Shown piece after piece: positions 33,969 through 44,263 of a stretch of DNA of 64,000 nucleotides. The notes below the pieces were generated by a model. It did not search any database. It was given only the letters and a program-made list of their open reading frames with translations, and was not told the origin of the DNA. Source of the DNA: Argyresthia goedartella (Eukaryota > Arthropoda > Insecta > Lepidoptera > Argyresthiidae); assembly GCA_949825045.1 (NCBI GenBank), contig OX463808.1, forward strand, positions 29,511,674-29,575,673. The letters run 5' to 3'. Made by a program: the position numbers and the translations under genes. Position 1 is the stretch's first letter. Each line of letters begins with the position of its first letter.

Positions 33969-34129
33969 GATAGGCTGGCTTATACCGCGTGTTACGGTAA
34001 GGGTTACCTGGGGAATCTGCGCGATCCATCTAGGCACCCCATCTGTGCAATACCGCGCATTTCAGTGATTGTGATGATACTAGTGCGGTCAAGTGTAATG
34101 AATGCCCAGAGAATCCAGCGGATGCAGTG

Positions 34130-34450
34130 AAATCTATCAACCTCAACGGCACAGGACACCACTACGACAGCGTTTACTTGCTTGAATCGCCAAATTTACC
34201 CACGGATCAAGCAACCGATAACCAAACTGATAACACCATACTTTCCCCGATACTTAATGCAACACCCATGACCTCCTCAGGGTCAACCATAACATCAACA
34301 GAAGACATCCCAGACAACACCGGATATACGATGATACGAAACAGCCCCATATTTAAACCACAAGTCACATGCGAGCGTATGTGCTTTGCTACTTGGAACG
34401 TTAGGGGATGCGCCGAAATAACTAAAGACTCAACATTGATGCGGAATTGA
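34130..34450 (+). pseudogene. OTU-LINE polyprotein remnant (OTU end and endonuclease start)
   Basis: The frame keeps GHHYDSVYLLES, the His-bearing end of the OTU domain, and ATWNVRGCAEIT, the opening of an APE-type endonuclease. The Cys-bearing first half of OTU is missing. A frame break near 34420 ends the homology in this frame (AEITKDSTLMRN). Confidence 0.75.
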
Positions 34451-34599
34451 CTAACAGAAACATACACATAGCCTATATACAGGAAACAAACATGATACAT
34501 ATGTCAAAACACTATCTCTGGTATCTGTATGCTCGCATCGGACAAGTCGCTATAAAGAAATACAGGAAAAAGGGAATTATAGGAACAAACCTCCTTCAC

Positions 34600-35026
34600 A
34601 ATATTGCCCACAAATATTTTAAAAGTTACATCAAAAGTAAATGCATGTACAAGGGCGAGCTTGTCTCTAAAAAGAGATTTCTTCCAGCAAAACAAGGCAT
34701 TACAGGAATTGCTATCATAAAAGGGTAGGCAGTGCACAATAATTACTATAACTAAAATGCCTAGGAATAAATTAAAATATCTGTAAAATACAGATAGCAA
34801 ATACGAAATAATTACCGATATATACATAAACTTTACATATAATAATATAAATACAATAACTTTTACGAAAGAGACAGGTAGTGCTCTTTGATATGTTTCT
34901 TAAAAGAAAAAAGAGTCGGACTGTCTCTTATAGTGCAAAGAGGTGCGTTCCAGAGTCGGACCGCCCGCAACCTGAAAGAGCGTTTATACGCAGCGCTGCT
35001 ATGCCGCGGAGTAGCTAAAAGAGAAT
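34600..35026 (-). mobile_element. LINE tail insert 1 within the short OTU-LINE
   Basis: The minus strand reads the last part of an RT ORF (RSFRLRAVRLWNAPLC, LFSFKKHIKEH), then a UTR with AAGAGATTTCTTCCAGC on the plus strand. It interrupts the alignment between the pieces matching 54060 and 54066. The left edge is within a few bases of 34600. Confidence 0.75.
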
Positions 35027-35387
35027 AATTAAATATCATCGGAGAAATGCTCATGGCAAACTTAAAAGTAGAAAGACGAAAATTATTATAAGAGACCCCA
35101 TAAATAACCAGTGTATTGGACGGAGTTCCAATACGAACCGTAAACGAAATCAAATATCTCGGCACATATATTACGGCAGGACATAGGACACAATAAAAAA
35201 GAGGTGCCGGCAAGCCATATGCAATTCCAAGGCCCTAATGCATTTTATAAAGAAATCCAACATAGACTGGAATATAGTGCGCCTGATTTACAAAATGGGC
35301 ATTGCACTGTTTATAAAATACGGACAAAAAGCGGCAACCCTCACTAAAGCAAACAGTTGAAAGTCAGTTCTTGACTAAGAAAATATA

Positions 35388-36022
35388 ATAATTAATAATA
35401 ATAATTCTTTATTGCACAGAAAACACAATGGAAAAAATACAACGAACAATATGCAAAGGTGAGCTTATTTCTAAAAAGAAATTTCTTACAGCTAACCTGT
35501 GAGGAAAGGAAAAAATATTTATAGAGAGGTAGTCCTAGTGTACAATTAAGATTTAAAAGAAAGAAATAAAGTCAATATACTATCAGATAAATCACAATAC
35601 ATCCTACACATACTATAAAATAAATTAATAGAATACAATAAATACATAGATACACATACATACTATAAGATACCCACTATGCGGAAGAGAGGAGATGCTG
35701 TTTCAACTTTTTCTTAAAAGAGAACAAGGATGTGCAATCCCTAATAGCGCAAGGAAGTGCATTCCACAAACGTATTGCCCTTAACCTAAACGAGTGCTCG
35801 TAAGCAACAGTGTTGTGCTGAGGAATTGACAAAAGTGACACCGTGTGAGATCTCCGAAGTCTATCCCCAGAGAAAAGAAACTCAAAATGTTCACGAAGAT
35901 ATGCGGGATAGCGGGGATTTCTCAAAATATTGAAGAGGAAGGAGAGAATGTGCATATCACGACGAAGTCGGATCGGGAGCCAGCCTAATTCCCTGCGATA
36001 TTGGGACACGTGATCGTATGTG
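35388..36022 (-). mobile_element. LINE tail insert 2 within the short OTU-LINE
   Basis: On the plus strand it begins with an (AAT)n run, CTTTATTGCACAG, and the GAAATTTCTTACAGCTAACC block. The minus ORF 35677-36009 is an RT C-terminus (RRELGWLPIRLRRDMHILSF, RLWNALPCAIRDC, SFKKKLKQHL). It is the same LINE type as 27063-27330 and 34600-35026. It splits the target sequence AAGAAAATATGAACGCC. Confidence 0.82.
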
Positions 36023-36709
36023 ACAATATGAACGCCTGATCCTCAGAGACATGTTTGAGAACGCCAGAAGCTATCCAAGATACCACAAAATTCATGACTG
36101 ACTACAGGGCAAAACGATAACCAAACGAATCAAAAACCACCGGATGTGTTACAATACATATTCTGTGACGCCCACAACAGCACTTTCTACACGCTCCATT
36201 CAAATACGAAGCAAGGAAGAAGAAAGTCGGCCGACTTATATACACCTGGAAAGATTTCCTTAAGCATGACATCAAATACTACGGTGAAGAACACAGTTAC
36301 TGGACAGAATCATCACACAACAGGGACGAAGTCAGGATGGCCTAGAGGCAAATATACCGTATTCCAGAAACAGAGAGCGAAAGCGAAACTGGGAACTTAC
36401 CGGATAACCCAAACGAACACGACTCAGGAAACTCAACTAATAACAATAACTGAAAATAGAAGGAAAACAAGAACTTGAAGAAAACAACAGCTGCTCTCCA
36501 AATCCCACATCCTCCCCATTCCACATATCCTATATTAGCTTCAGGCTGAAGAGTCGGTCGATTGAATTCACTATCCTTCCCCTCCTATAGAGCAGGTCAT
36601 TCCGCCCCCCCTCAAAACTTGTGCCCTCTGGTATGCCGGCCGAAAGACCGGAACAGGTTTAGAACCCTGGCTGGAGAAGCACCATTCATTCATTCATTCA
36701 TTCGTTCAT

Positions 36710-36730
36710 AAACCACGCGGATATAAATCA
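36710..36730 (+). repeat. 21-bp target-site duplication, right copy
   Basis: Identical to 33948-33968 and directly follows the (ATTC)n tail. Confidence 0.93.
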
Positions 36731-37303
36731 AATTATCGTAGTTCGCCAAAAGTCATCAATAAAATAGATCTTGATAAAAAAACAAGTTATGAACTTTGTA
36801 CTTTACAGTTGGCTTGGCATGGCCACAACATCGTTGTCTCATTAAAAATACAAATGTTAGTTGTGTGTTGGACTACTTACCACTTCTTCAAAACTTGCTC
36901 CTTGTTTTCAGTTCATTAATATTTCAGACGATTCCCCGATACTATAAAAGTTCCTACTCCGTCGACAATGTGTTAGAATTATAAAGTTCTAGGAAATTTA
37001 AAAATAAATTTTAACTTAGGAATCGAATTTATCCGATTGATAAATGATTGGAAATATGTATATCTCTGATTCCGTGGTCAATATGCTGGCACAAAACGTA
37101 TGGAGAAGTTAACTATAAAGTTCTCCTCATGAAATCTTTTTTTTATGAAAGTTAATCAGAATAATGTCCCAAACTTGACTGATTTATTTACTTTTTGTTC
37201 ACAGTCCTATGTTTTGATTCCTACATACAGTACGTACTCGTATCTCCAGCGTCAATATTGTCAATTAAGCAAATAGCCTACCTTTCAACAATATTAAAAT
37301 ATG
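36731..37303. other. No recognised feature
   Basis: AT-rich spacer between two retroelements. Confidence 0.4.
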
Positions 37304-37307
37304 GTAC
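37304..37307 (+). repeat. Target-site duplication GTAC, left
   Basis: GTAC directly precedes the 5' LTR and recurs at 43902-43905 after the 3' LTR. Confidence 0.9.
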
Positions 37308-37653
37308 TGTAAGGTATATAGTTAGGTTCGATATTTGTCTATGCGATAATATTGTATACGGGCCTCTTTAGAGTGGGTGTTCACTTTGACACTGTTACGT
37401 AATTTGTAGTTTTAAAAAGAAAGAGGCTTGGATGTGAAAAGTCAATGTGACACACTTCACCTTAGGCTTCGGCCAGCGACTGATCTAATTTATGTAGTTA
37501 GGATTAGCGTAATGGCTATCGAGCCAATTTGATCCCTTTTACACAAATTGTAACCATACATGATAAATAAAAACACAAGTCAAGTCAAGTCAAGTCTTTA
37601 TATTTACGAAATTCAAGTATAGGTAGTGCTTAAAGATGTGCTGAGACATTACA
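37308..37653 (+). repeat. 5' LTR of the gypsy element
   Basis: Starts TGTAAGGTATATAG, ends GAGACATTACA. It has an AATAAA polyadenylation signal at 37566-37571, then a pentanucleotide run (AAGTC)4. Confidence 0.95.
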
Positions 37654-37680
37654 TTGGCGGAGGCGCCGAACGAACCGGAG
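37654..37680 (+). promoter_or_regulatory. Probable primer binding site
   Basis: The sequence right after the LTR, TTGGCGGAGGCGCCGAACG, contains TGGCG and the strong inverted GGCGCC typical of tRNA 3' ends. I cannot assign the tRNA. Confidence 0.55.
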
Positions 37681-37933
37681 ATATAAGAAGACCGCTTCAT
37701 AAGGAAAAAGAGGTGACGTCATAAGAAGTGACGTAATAGAAGAGGATAGTGATCGTCGATCCAGACCTTGAAGAATCGAGGAAGGATCGAAACTACATTG
37801 AAAGGAAGTATATTTTTGTACTTAAGTTTTTAATTTAGGAATTACCTCGACCAGCCAAACGAGTGAAGAATTGAATAGAAAAATATTGTGGGAAGATTTT
37901 TGTTGCAGCGGACATTTTGTGATTTTTTTTATT

Positions 37934-38575
37934 ATGACGGAAGATTTGTCAACTTGTTTTTCGGGGAGTCCTCAGGAGTCCTTTGAAGACTTTTTAGAAG
38001 ACTTCAGAGATGCTGCATCGAGGAAGAAATTTATATCGTCGGAGGAATAAAAATTATTATTTCCTTCGTATTTAAAAGGTGGAGCCTTATATTTTTTTAG
38101 GGAAATTAGTGGCAGTGCCCAGACATTTGAAGAGGTGGTGGATAAATTTAATGAGGAATTTGGAAGCACAGACTTTGCAGATAAGTTCTACAATGCCAAG
38201 CAAGAGAAAAGAAGTTTGTTGGACTACTCCCATTACTTAGGGGACCTAGCGAGGAAGGCTAGAGTTACCAAAGATGACATTTTTATAACGCAATTTTTAA
38301 GAGGATTGCAAACCCATCTTAGAAATAAATTAATGTTGAGCCATTTTGTAGATAAGAAGGCGCTAAGGGCAGTACTGGTACAGATGGAGAAATTAAGTCC
38401 GGGAAGTGATGATAATGTAAATGTGTTTAGGAACCCGGCAACTTTTGGACCGAACTTGGCCCATAGCAATAGAGGGGGGGGGGGGGGGAGACAGTGGTCA
38501 GGAACCACATATTAGACCTAGTACTAATAATTATAATTTGCGTCCTAGGCAAGCGGATTTTGCAACACGTCGTCG
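37934..38575 (+). pseudogene. gag-like ORF of the gypsy element
   Basis: The product would be the structural protein that packages element RNA. It starts at ATG 37934 (MTEDLSTCFSG). An in-frame TAA at 38048-38050 follows 38 codons, at a place where a Gln codon is likely, and the same frame continues (FPSYLKGGALYFFREISGSA) to 38515. A run of 15 G at 38474-38488 encodes glycine, and the frame that makes sense afterwards (RPSTNNYNLRPRQADF) is a different one, so the run has probably changed length. No CCHC zinc knuckle is seen. With about 200 residues it is short for a gag. Confidence 0.75.
38474..38488 (+). repeat. G15 homopolymer in gag
   Basis: Fifteen consecutive G at the point where the gag frame changes. 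This could be biological slippage or an assembly error. Confidence 0.9.
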
Positions 38576-39031
38576 CTAGAGGCCGATAGCGGTGACCAGG
38601 CTGACCTGTGGAATGAGGGCCTCAGACGAGCGCAGCAGCGTAGCAGGGAGGCGAAACGACCAATGGGGAAGATCGTCGCAGTCGAGGTGGATCAGCAGGT
38701 CAGACCATTAGTTTTATTGAATTCTTCTAATGTAAACGTGGTAGCTCTTTTAGATACAGGCGCTACGGCGTCATGCATCAGCCCAGCCGTTGCAGATCAA
38801 GTAGGTGCGAGATGTATGCAAGAAGAGAATAGACGGGCTAAGGCGGTAAATGGAAGTTTATTGCAAATTGTAGGGAAATGTGTTATAGATTTTAGTTTGG
38901 ACAATTTTAACTTTTCACAGGAATTTTTAGTAATAACTGATTTAAATTGTAGCATTATTTTAGGGGTGGATTTTTTAATAAAGAACGGTATGAATATTGA
39001 TTTTGTTCATTCGTGTATGTGTTTTTTCTAG
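38530..39031 (+). pseudogene. Retropepsin (aspartic protease) of the gypsy element
   Basis: The enzyme would cut the element polyprotein. The motif LLDTGATASCIS carries the catalytic Asp (codon 38753-38755), and IILGVDFL is the second conserved loop. The frame is open from about 38530, with a plausible in-frame Met at 38663. It ends with TAG at 39029-39031, where an uninterrupted pol frame would be expected. The next 170 bases do not read in the same frame. Confidence 0.85.
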
Positions 39032-39202
39032 GGAAAAATACCGTTTTTCAAAAATTTTCATACGAAACAAAACACGACACCGGTAAAACCAAATGTCATG
39101 CGCGTAGGGATTCTTTCAAAATAAAAGATAGGGTCGGACTTTCTAGACGGTTCTAGAAGGAAACAAGTGAACTTCGGGTAAACCACGGTTATCGAGGATC
39201 GT

Positions 39203-41090
39203 GAGGTGATGAATTCTATCGAATTCAGGAGTTAAGAAAGGGCGATTACGTTTATTTCTCGGGGTTATCGGATTCGTGCGAATTTGCGTTTGAGGTAGAA
39301 GATAAACGGTTTATCGTAAATGAGGATTTATGTGGGAATGATAAACAGGTATTATTGGCGTTGTTGGATAGGAATGCGGATAGATTTGCGTTTGCAACTG
39401 ACCTGTTAGGTAGGTCGGAGATAGTGTCGGTCGATATTAAGACTTATGTTGAAGAGCCTGTTCATTGTCACCCGTATCGCGTTTCGCCGGTGCAACGAGA
39501 AATTATTAAGGAGCAGGTCGCGGAGATGTTGAAACTAGTTGTTATTAGGGAATCCACTAGTTCTTATGCTGCGCCCGTTGTGTTAATTAAAAAGCCCGAT
39601 GATTCATGGAGTATTTGTGTAGATTATCGAAAATTAAATTAAAAAATTGTAGGGATAATTATCCTATTCCGCGGATAGAAGACATTGTCGATAGTTTGGC
39701 CAGGGCCAAGTATTTTGCGGAGTTAGATCTCAATTCAGGTTATTGGCAGACGGTTATTGCGGAAGGTAGGCATAAAACGGCTTTCGTCACGACCACTGGT
39801 CTTTATGAATTTAATGTTGTTCCGTTCGGTTTGGCAACGAGTCAAGCGGTTTTCTAAAGGATGATGGATAAAGTTTTAGCGGATTTAAGATTTAAAGGGG
39901 TAATGGTTTACGTAGACAATGTAATTGTGTATGGTAGAACGTTCGAGGAGTTTACCGATACGTTGCAGAAAGTTTTTGGGCGATTTAGAGAAGCGAGCTT
40001 GACCTTCAAGCCATCCAAATGTATATTCGGTTTTTGCGAGATTGAGATGCTAGGTTATCTAATCTCGAATGAAGGAGTAAAACCTAGTGAGAAAAAGCTG
40101 AAGGCTATGCAACAGGTTCCAACTCCCACATCTACGAAGGATGTGAAACGATTATTAGGTTTATTTTCTTATTATAGAAAATTTGTATCGAATTTTGCGA
40201 GAATATCGTTACCTCTCACTAAATTATTGAAAAAGGGGGTAAAGTTTCAATGGAATGAAGAATTGCAGAATTCGTTCGATTATATTAAGAAGGTTATGTG
40301 TAGTGCGCCAATACTTTCCTGTTATTCGGGGGATAAGTCGGTTACTACGAGGGTTTATGTGGATGCGTCTAACGAGGCGTTAGGTGCAGTATTGATGCAG
40401 GGCGTTGAAAAAATGAGTCCGGTTGCCTATGCGTCTAGGAAGTTAACGGATGCGGAGTAAAAATATAGTACGACGGAGAAAGAGTGTCTGAGGTTAGTAT
40501 GGGCGTTAAGGCACTATAAGCATGATCTTTGGGGATCGTATTTTCAGGTTGTTACAGACCATAGCGCGTTATGTTGGTTACAGTCGAAAAAAGATATGTC
40601 TGGTAGGTTAGCGCGATGGGCGTTAGCGATACAAGAATGGGATTTCGAGATAGTTCATTGCTCGGGGAAAAGCAATGTAGTGGCAGATTTTTTGAATAGG
40701 AATCCGCTAATGGAAGAAGGGAAACGGGAAAGAGAAGGATCTCAGTCTTCTTCTCGTTCTGAACCTGATGATGATGGTTTGGAAGTTTTTAGTATTAATG
40801 TAGAGTCGTTACAGGCGGATCAAGAGAACGATTCATTTTGTAGTAGATGGTTAACGCGGTTGAGCGAACGTCCGGAAGAGTGGCGTAGCGGTTTTTGTTT
40901 GAGAAATAATTTATTATATAAAAGCGTACGTAGAGATGGAGAAATTAAGGAGGTATTAGTATTGCCTAGGTCTTTGTTTCAAAATGTAATGAACGAATTA
41001 CATGATGAGGCTGTGGACAGGAGGTCATTTGGGTCTCGCAAAGACTTTGAAGAGGTTTCGGTCAAAATATTTCATGCCGAAAGCCGATAA
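39203..41090 (+). pseudogene. Reverse transcriptase and RNase H of the gypsy element
   Basis: This part would copy element RNA into DNA and remove the RNA strand. The RT fingers (SYAAPVVLIKK, VDYRKLN) are in frame 1 up to a TAA at 39640-39642. Frame 0 then gives DNYPIPRIEDIVD, FAELDLNSGYWQ and VVPFGLA, and a TAA follows at 39855-39857. The active-site box reads YVDN, with the second Asp replaced by Asn (codon 39918-39920), which should abolish polymerase activity. RNase H shows RVYVDAS, the EKECL Glu, VTDHSAL and NVVADFLNR, interrupted by a TAA at 40458-40460. Confidence 0.92.
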
Positions 41091-42042
41091 GGAGATAAAG
41101 CGTTATATAGCTTCGTGCGTGCCGTGGCAAGAAAGGAAATTAGTTAAAATCGTAGCAGATTTGATGCCGACTACCTTCTCAAAAATATCAGAGACCCTCT
41201 GATATTTTTGAGAAGGTAGTAATCGACGTGTTAGGAGCGTTTCCACGTTCGTCGAGAGATAAACGTTTTATTATAGTCGCGGTAGAGTATGCGTCGCGGT
41301 TTGCGATATGTAAGGCGTTACCTAGGGTTACATCGGAAGATGTAGTGCGGTTTTTAGTTGAGGAAGTTGACTGTAGGTTCGGGCCGATTAGGGAAATTAT
41401 TTCAGATAGAGGTACAGTTTTTACGGCGGGAATCGTAAAAGAAACGGTAGAGCAGTTTAGGGCTAAAATGATACATACAAGTTCGTTTCACCCACAGAGT
41501 AACGGTTTGGTAGAACGAATGAATAGAACGTTAACTTCGATGTTATCAAAATATTTAGGTAGTAATCAAAGACAATGGTGCTCAGTTTTGCTTTGGTAGT
41601 ACATGCGTGTAACACTAGCGTGCAGGCGTCAATGAAAGTGTCGCCGTATAATATTTTATTTGGTAGGGAACAGTGCTCAGTGGTGGATCGATCATTAGGA
41701 TTAAACGCAGTTGGGTTAGACGAAACGATATATGAAAGGGTAAATCGTATGGGTAGGCTGCTGACTAAGGCGTTAGGGAATATATCGAACGCACAGCATC
41801 TACAAAAACGGTATTACGATTTGAGATCAAAACCCCGATCGTTCCGAGTGAATGACTTAGTTTTGTTATACGTACCAAGGCGGATAACGGGAAGATGTAT
41901 GAAGTTGGCACGTCTGTATCAAGGACCATACAAGGTCATTGAGATCGTTGGAAGGTCTAATGTGCTGATTCGTCGTCAGAACTCACGGTCACGGGGCGTA
42001 ATTGTTAGCACAAATCGTTTAAAACGCTTTGTGCTGCGTTGA
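40930..42042 (+). pseudogene. Integrase of the gypsy element, broken by a palindrome
   Basis: This enzyme would join element DNA to the host chromosome. The H2C2 zinc finger region lies at 40999-41127, with a frame change near 41030. GGHLG supplies the second His, and the last Cys is replaced by Trp (codon 41125-41127, CVPWQ). A 24-bp inverted duplication (41170-41220) then disrupts the link to the core. The core keeps Asp 41225-41227, Asp 41405-41407 (ISDRGTVF) and Glu 41513-41515 (NGLVERMN), with 35 residues between the last two (DD35E). Another frame change at about 41580 leads to the C-terminal part (SPYNILFGREQ, ending TNRLKRFVLR). Confidence 0.92.
41170..41220. repeat. Palindrome inside integrase, 24-bp perfect arms
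   Basis: 41170-41193 and 41197-41220 are exact reverse complements, loop ACC. The right arm encodes the normal integrase sequence just before the first catalytic Asp. The left arm does not make sense in any frame there, so it is the added copy. Confidence 0.95.
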
Positions 42043-43555
42043 GGAGTTCGTCTGATATTAAATAATTATACATTAGGAGTATAACATAATTTTATCCCGG
42101 TTGATGGTTTGTGGTTTATGTATGCGGTAGTGTAAGAATTGTTTATTAACCGGTGTTTCTTTTCATGTTGTTGCTGAACTATGATGTATGATGAGGACCG
42201 TTCACCAAAGACCTAAGAAATATCTGTAACATACTAGATTTCCGTGGTAGATTACCTTTTTATGAGAAACTTTTATAAACGACAGTTCGAATAATTGTTT
42301 GAACCGATCGCCTGGTTTTATCTTTGAGAGCAGTATGACGAGGCAATAGCTATACGTCATAGGGTTCTATTTTGGTTCCTGCGTTCTTAAAGTATAGAGT
42401 TGGGATGATTTGGTAAGGAAAGAGTAAGGGTTGTTCATAAAGTTGGTAACGAAGGTTTCTCAATTAAAGTAATTTCTGATGTGGGATAACTCGGGTATTC
42501 GATACACATTCGAGATTCTTTGTAGTGTTTTAACTTGGGTAATTGGTTGCAACTCACGGTGATTATCTTAAACTGTTAATAGTAAAAGATAGTTTAATGA
42601 ATTCCAATGGATTAGTTGAGATGTTTGTAAGTTGTAGTATCGGTTTTAAAGCTAGTTGATTTCATCGTATTATTGGAACGTATTTTAATAAACTCATTCT
42701 TAAGCTGTGGCTTAGTAATACGGTTCTATAGATTAATCCTGTTAATATGGTTGACGTTTCCTATATTTGAAAATGATAATTTTTTCTTTGATCTTTGCCT
42801 GCGTTAATTTTTGAAATATTTCCATTCGGTGGAAAGAGTAAATGATTTTTTAAGCAAAGATGGAGTTGTGTGAATTTTAAGAACGGAGGTATTATAATTG
42901 TCTGATAAGTTTTTCGCTAGTTTTTTTTGTCAAAAAGTATGTCGAATGATAACCATTCGAGAAGCTAAATCTTAGCTAGGTTCGGCTGTTTGCCTTCGTA
43001 TTGTAATAGAGAGTTTTCTAGCGTTAGGTAGGTTAGTGTTAAGCCGCGAATAATTGTATGATGGGATCATAGGGTGTTATAATTTAAGTTTTTTAAGGTG
43101 CATAGCCTACACCTTAAGTATAGTTAGGTTTATATTAAGTAGGATCTACACCCTAAGTGTAGTTAAGTGTGTAACTTAACATATGACCTTCGGTCAGTTT
43201 ATTCTATTTCTTGTCAATTTATTCTTATTCATGTCAATGTTTTGTTTTGGTACTGGTCTTATGCGTGATCAGAATTTAATGTTAGGGTATTTAATGTTTA
43301 TTAAGTAGGTTAAATGGGATGGTTGGACAGATAAGGATTAGGGTACTCGATGTTATTTAAAATTATGCTTGCGGCATATTTACTGTTTTTTAGATTTCAA
43401 GCATAGCAAGCTCACTTAATGTTAACATTTAATGTATTTTAGATTTTAGACTTTGAGATAGGGTTGTCATTTTTGATTTTAGACTTTGAGTTAGGGTTGC
43501 CGCTTTGGAAAAAAAAAACCGTTGGATTTTTTTTTTGAAAGGAGGGGCGAATAAT
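42043..43555. other. Long noncoding segment between integrase and 3' LTR
   Basis: 1.5 kb, T-rich on the plus strand, with no frame of note. Contains a short inverted/direct cluster (AAGGTGCATAGCCTACACCTTAAG-type) at 43095-43170 and a repeated TTTAGACTTTGAG block at 43440-43495. The polypurine tract GAAAGGAGGGGCGA lies at 43537-43550, five bases before the LTR. It could be a decayed third ORF or untranslated region. Confidence 0.6.
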
Positions 43556-43901
43556 TGTAAGATATATTGTTAGGTTCGATATTTGTCTATGCGATAATAT
43601 TGTATACGGGCCTCCTTAGAGTGGGTGTTCACTTTGACACTGTAACGTAATTTGTAGTTTTAAAAAGAAAGAGGCTTGGATGTGAAAAGTCAGTGTGACA
43701 CACTTCACCTTAGGCTTCGGCCAGCGACTGATCTAATTTATATAGTTAGGATTAGCGTAATGGCTATCGAGCCAGTATGATCCCTTTTATACAAATTGTA
43801 ACCATACATGATAAATAAAAACACAAGTCAAGTCAAGTCAAGTCTTTATATTTACGAAATTCAAGTATAGGTAGTGCTCAAAGATGTGCTGAGACATTAC
43901 A
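43556..43901 (+). repeat. 3' LTR of the gypsy element
   Basis: 346 bp. Differs from the 5' LTR by 10 substitutions and no indels. Confidence 0.95.
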
Positions 43902-43905
43902 GTAC

Positions 43906-44263
43906 CTACTAACAATTTGAATAGCCAAAAATTAGAATTTTCTTGGCAGCACACTGACTTTTGTGTTGGCCTCAAACTCAGTGTGAGCTTCAAATGTATG
44001 TATCAGTGTGTTCGCAATTTTTTAAGGTTTTTCAACTTTATATTATTATTTTTTAACAGGTACTCCAGAAAGAGATCTTAATGAGGATCATTACATATTA
44101 TTTGGAATGATATTTAGATTATTACTACACCTTAGGACTGTCTCATTGAGAATGTTTCGTTTCGAGCTTTTGCAATGGCCTATCAACATCAACATAATTT
44201 AGCCGCTCTAACAAGATACAGGTATATCTAATAGATATATCAAATAGATATACATATATATAT
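43906..44263. other. No recognised feature
   Basis: Spacer between the gypsy element and a hexamer array. Confidence 0.35.

Larger units (their letters stand above)
33969..36709 (+). mobile_element. Rearranged short copy of the OTU-type LINE
   Basis: Flanked by the 21-bp duplication and ending in (ATTC)n (36685-36705). It aligns in pieces with the long copy at 51237-56824: about 34095-34530 with 53315-53740 (end of OTU and start of endonuclease), 34547-34600 with the part around 54010, 35027-35085 with 54070-54125, 35085-35385 with 55830-56130, and 36030-36709 with 56145-56824. Most of the endonuclease and all central RT motifs are deleted. The first 125 bases (33969-34090) lie inside the duplication but match nothing in the long copy. 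Two minus-strand LINE tails are inserted (about 34600-35026 and 35388-36022). It is dead. Confidence 0.85.
37308..43901 (+). mobile_element. Ty3/gypsy LTR retrotransposon, full length, dead
   Basis: 6594 bp with two 346-bp LTRs, TG...CA ends and a 4-bp duplication. The order gag, protease, RT, RNase H, integrase is the Ty3/gypsy order. Nothing resembling env is seen. The LTRs differ at 10 of 346 positions by my count (about 2.9 percent), so the insertion is not recent. Coding lesions: a TAA in gag, a 15-G run with frame change after it, several frame changes in pol, three TAA codons in pol and a palindromic insertion in integrase. Confidence 0.95.

Noticed and set aside
36146..36478. Separate protein gene
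   Set aside because: It is the shifted-frame C-terminus of the short OTU-LINE copy.
42043..43555. Envelope gene of the gypsy element
   Set aside because: No open frame, signal peptide, cleavage site or membrane segment can be seen.
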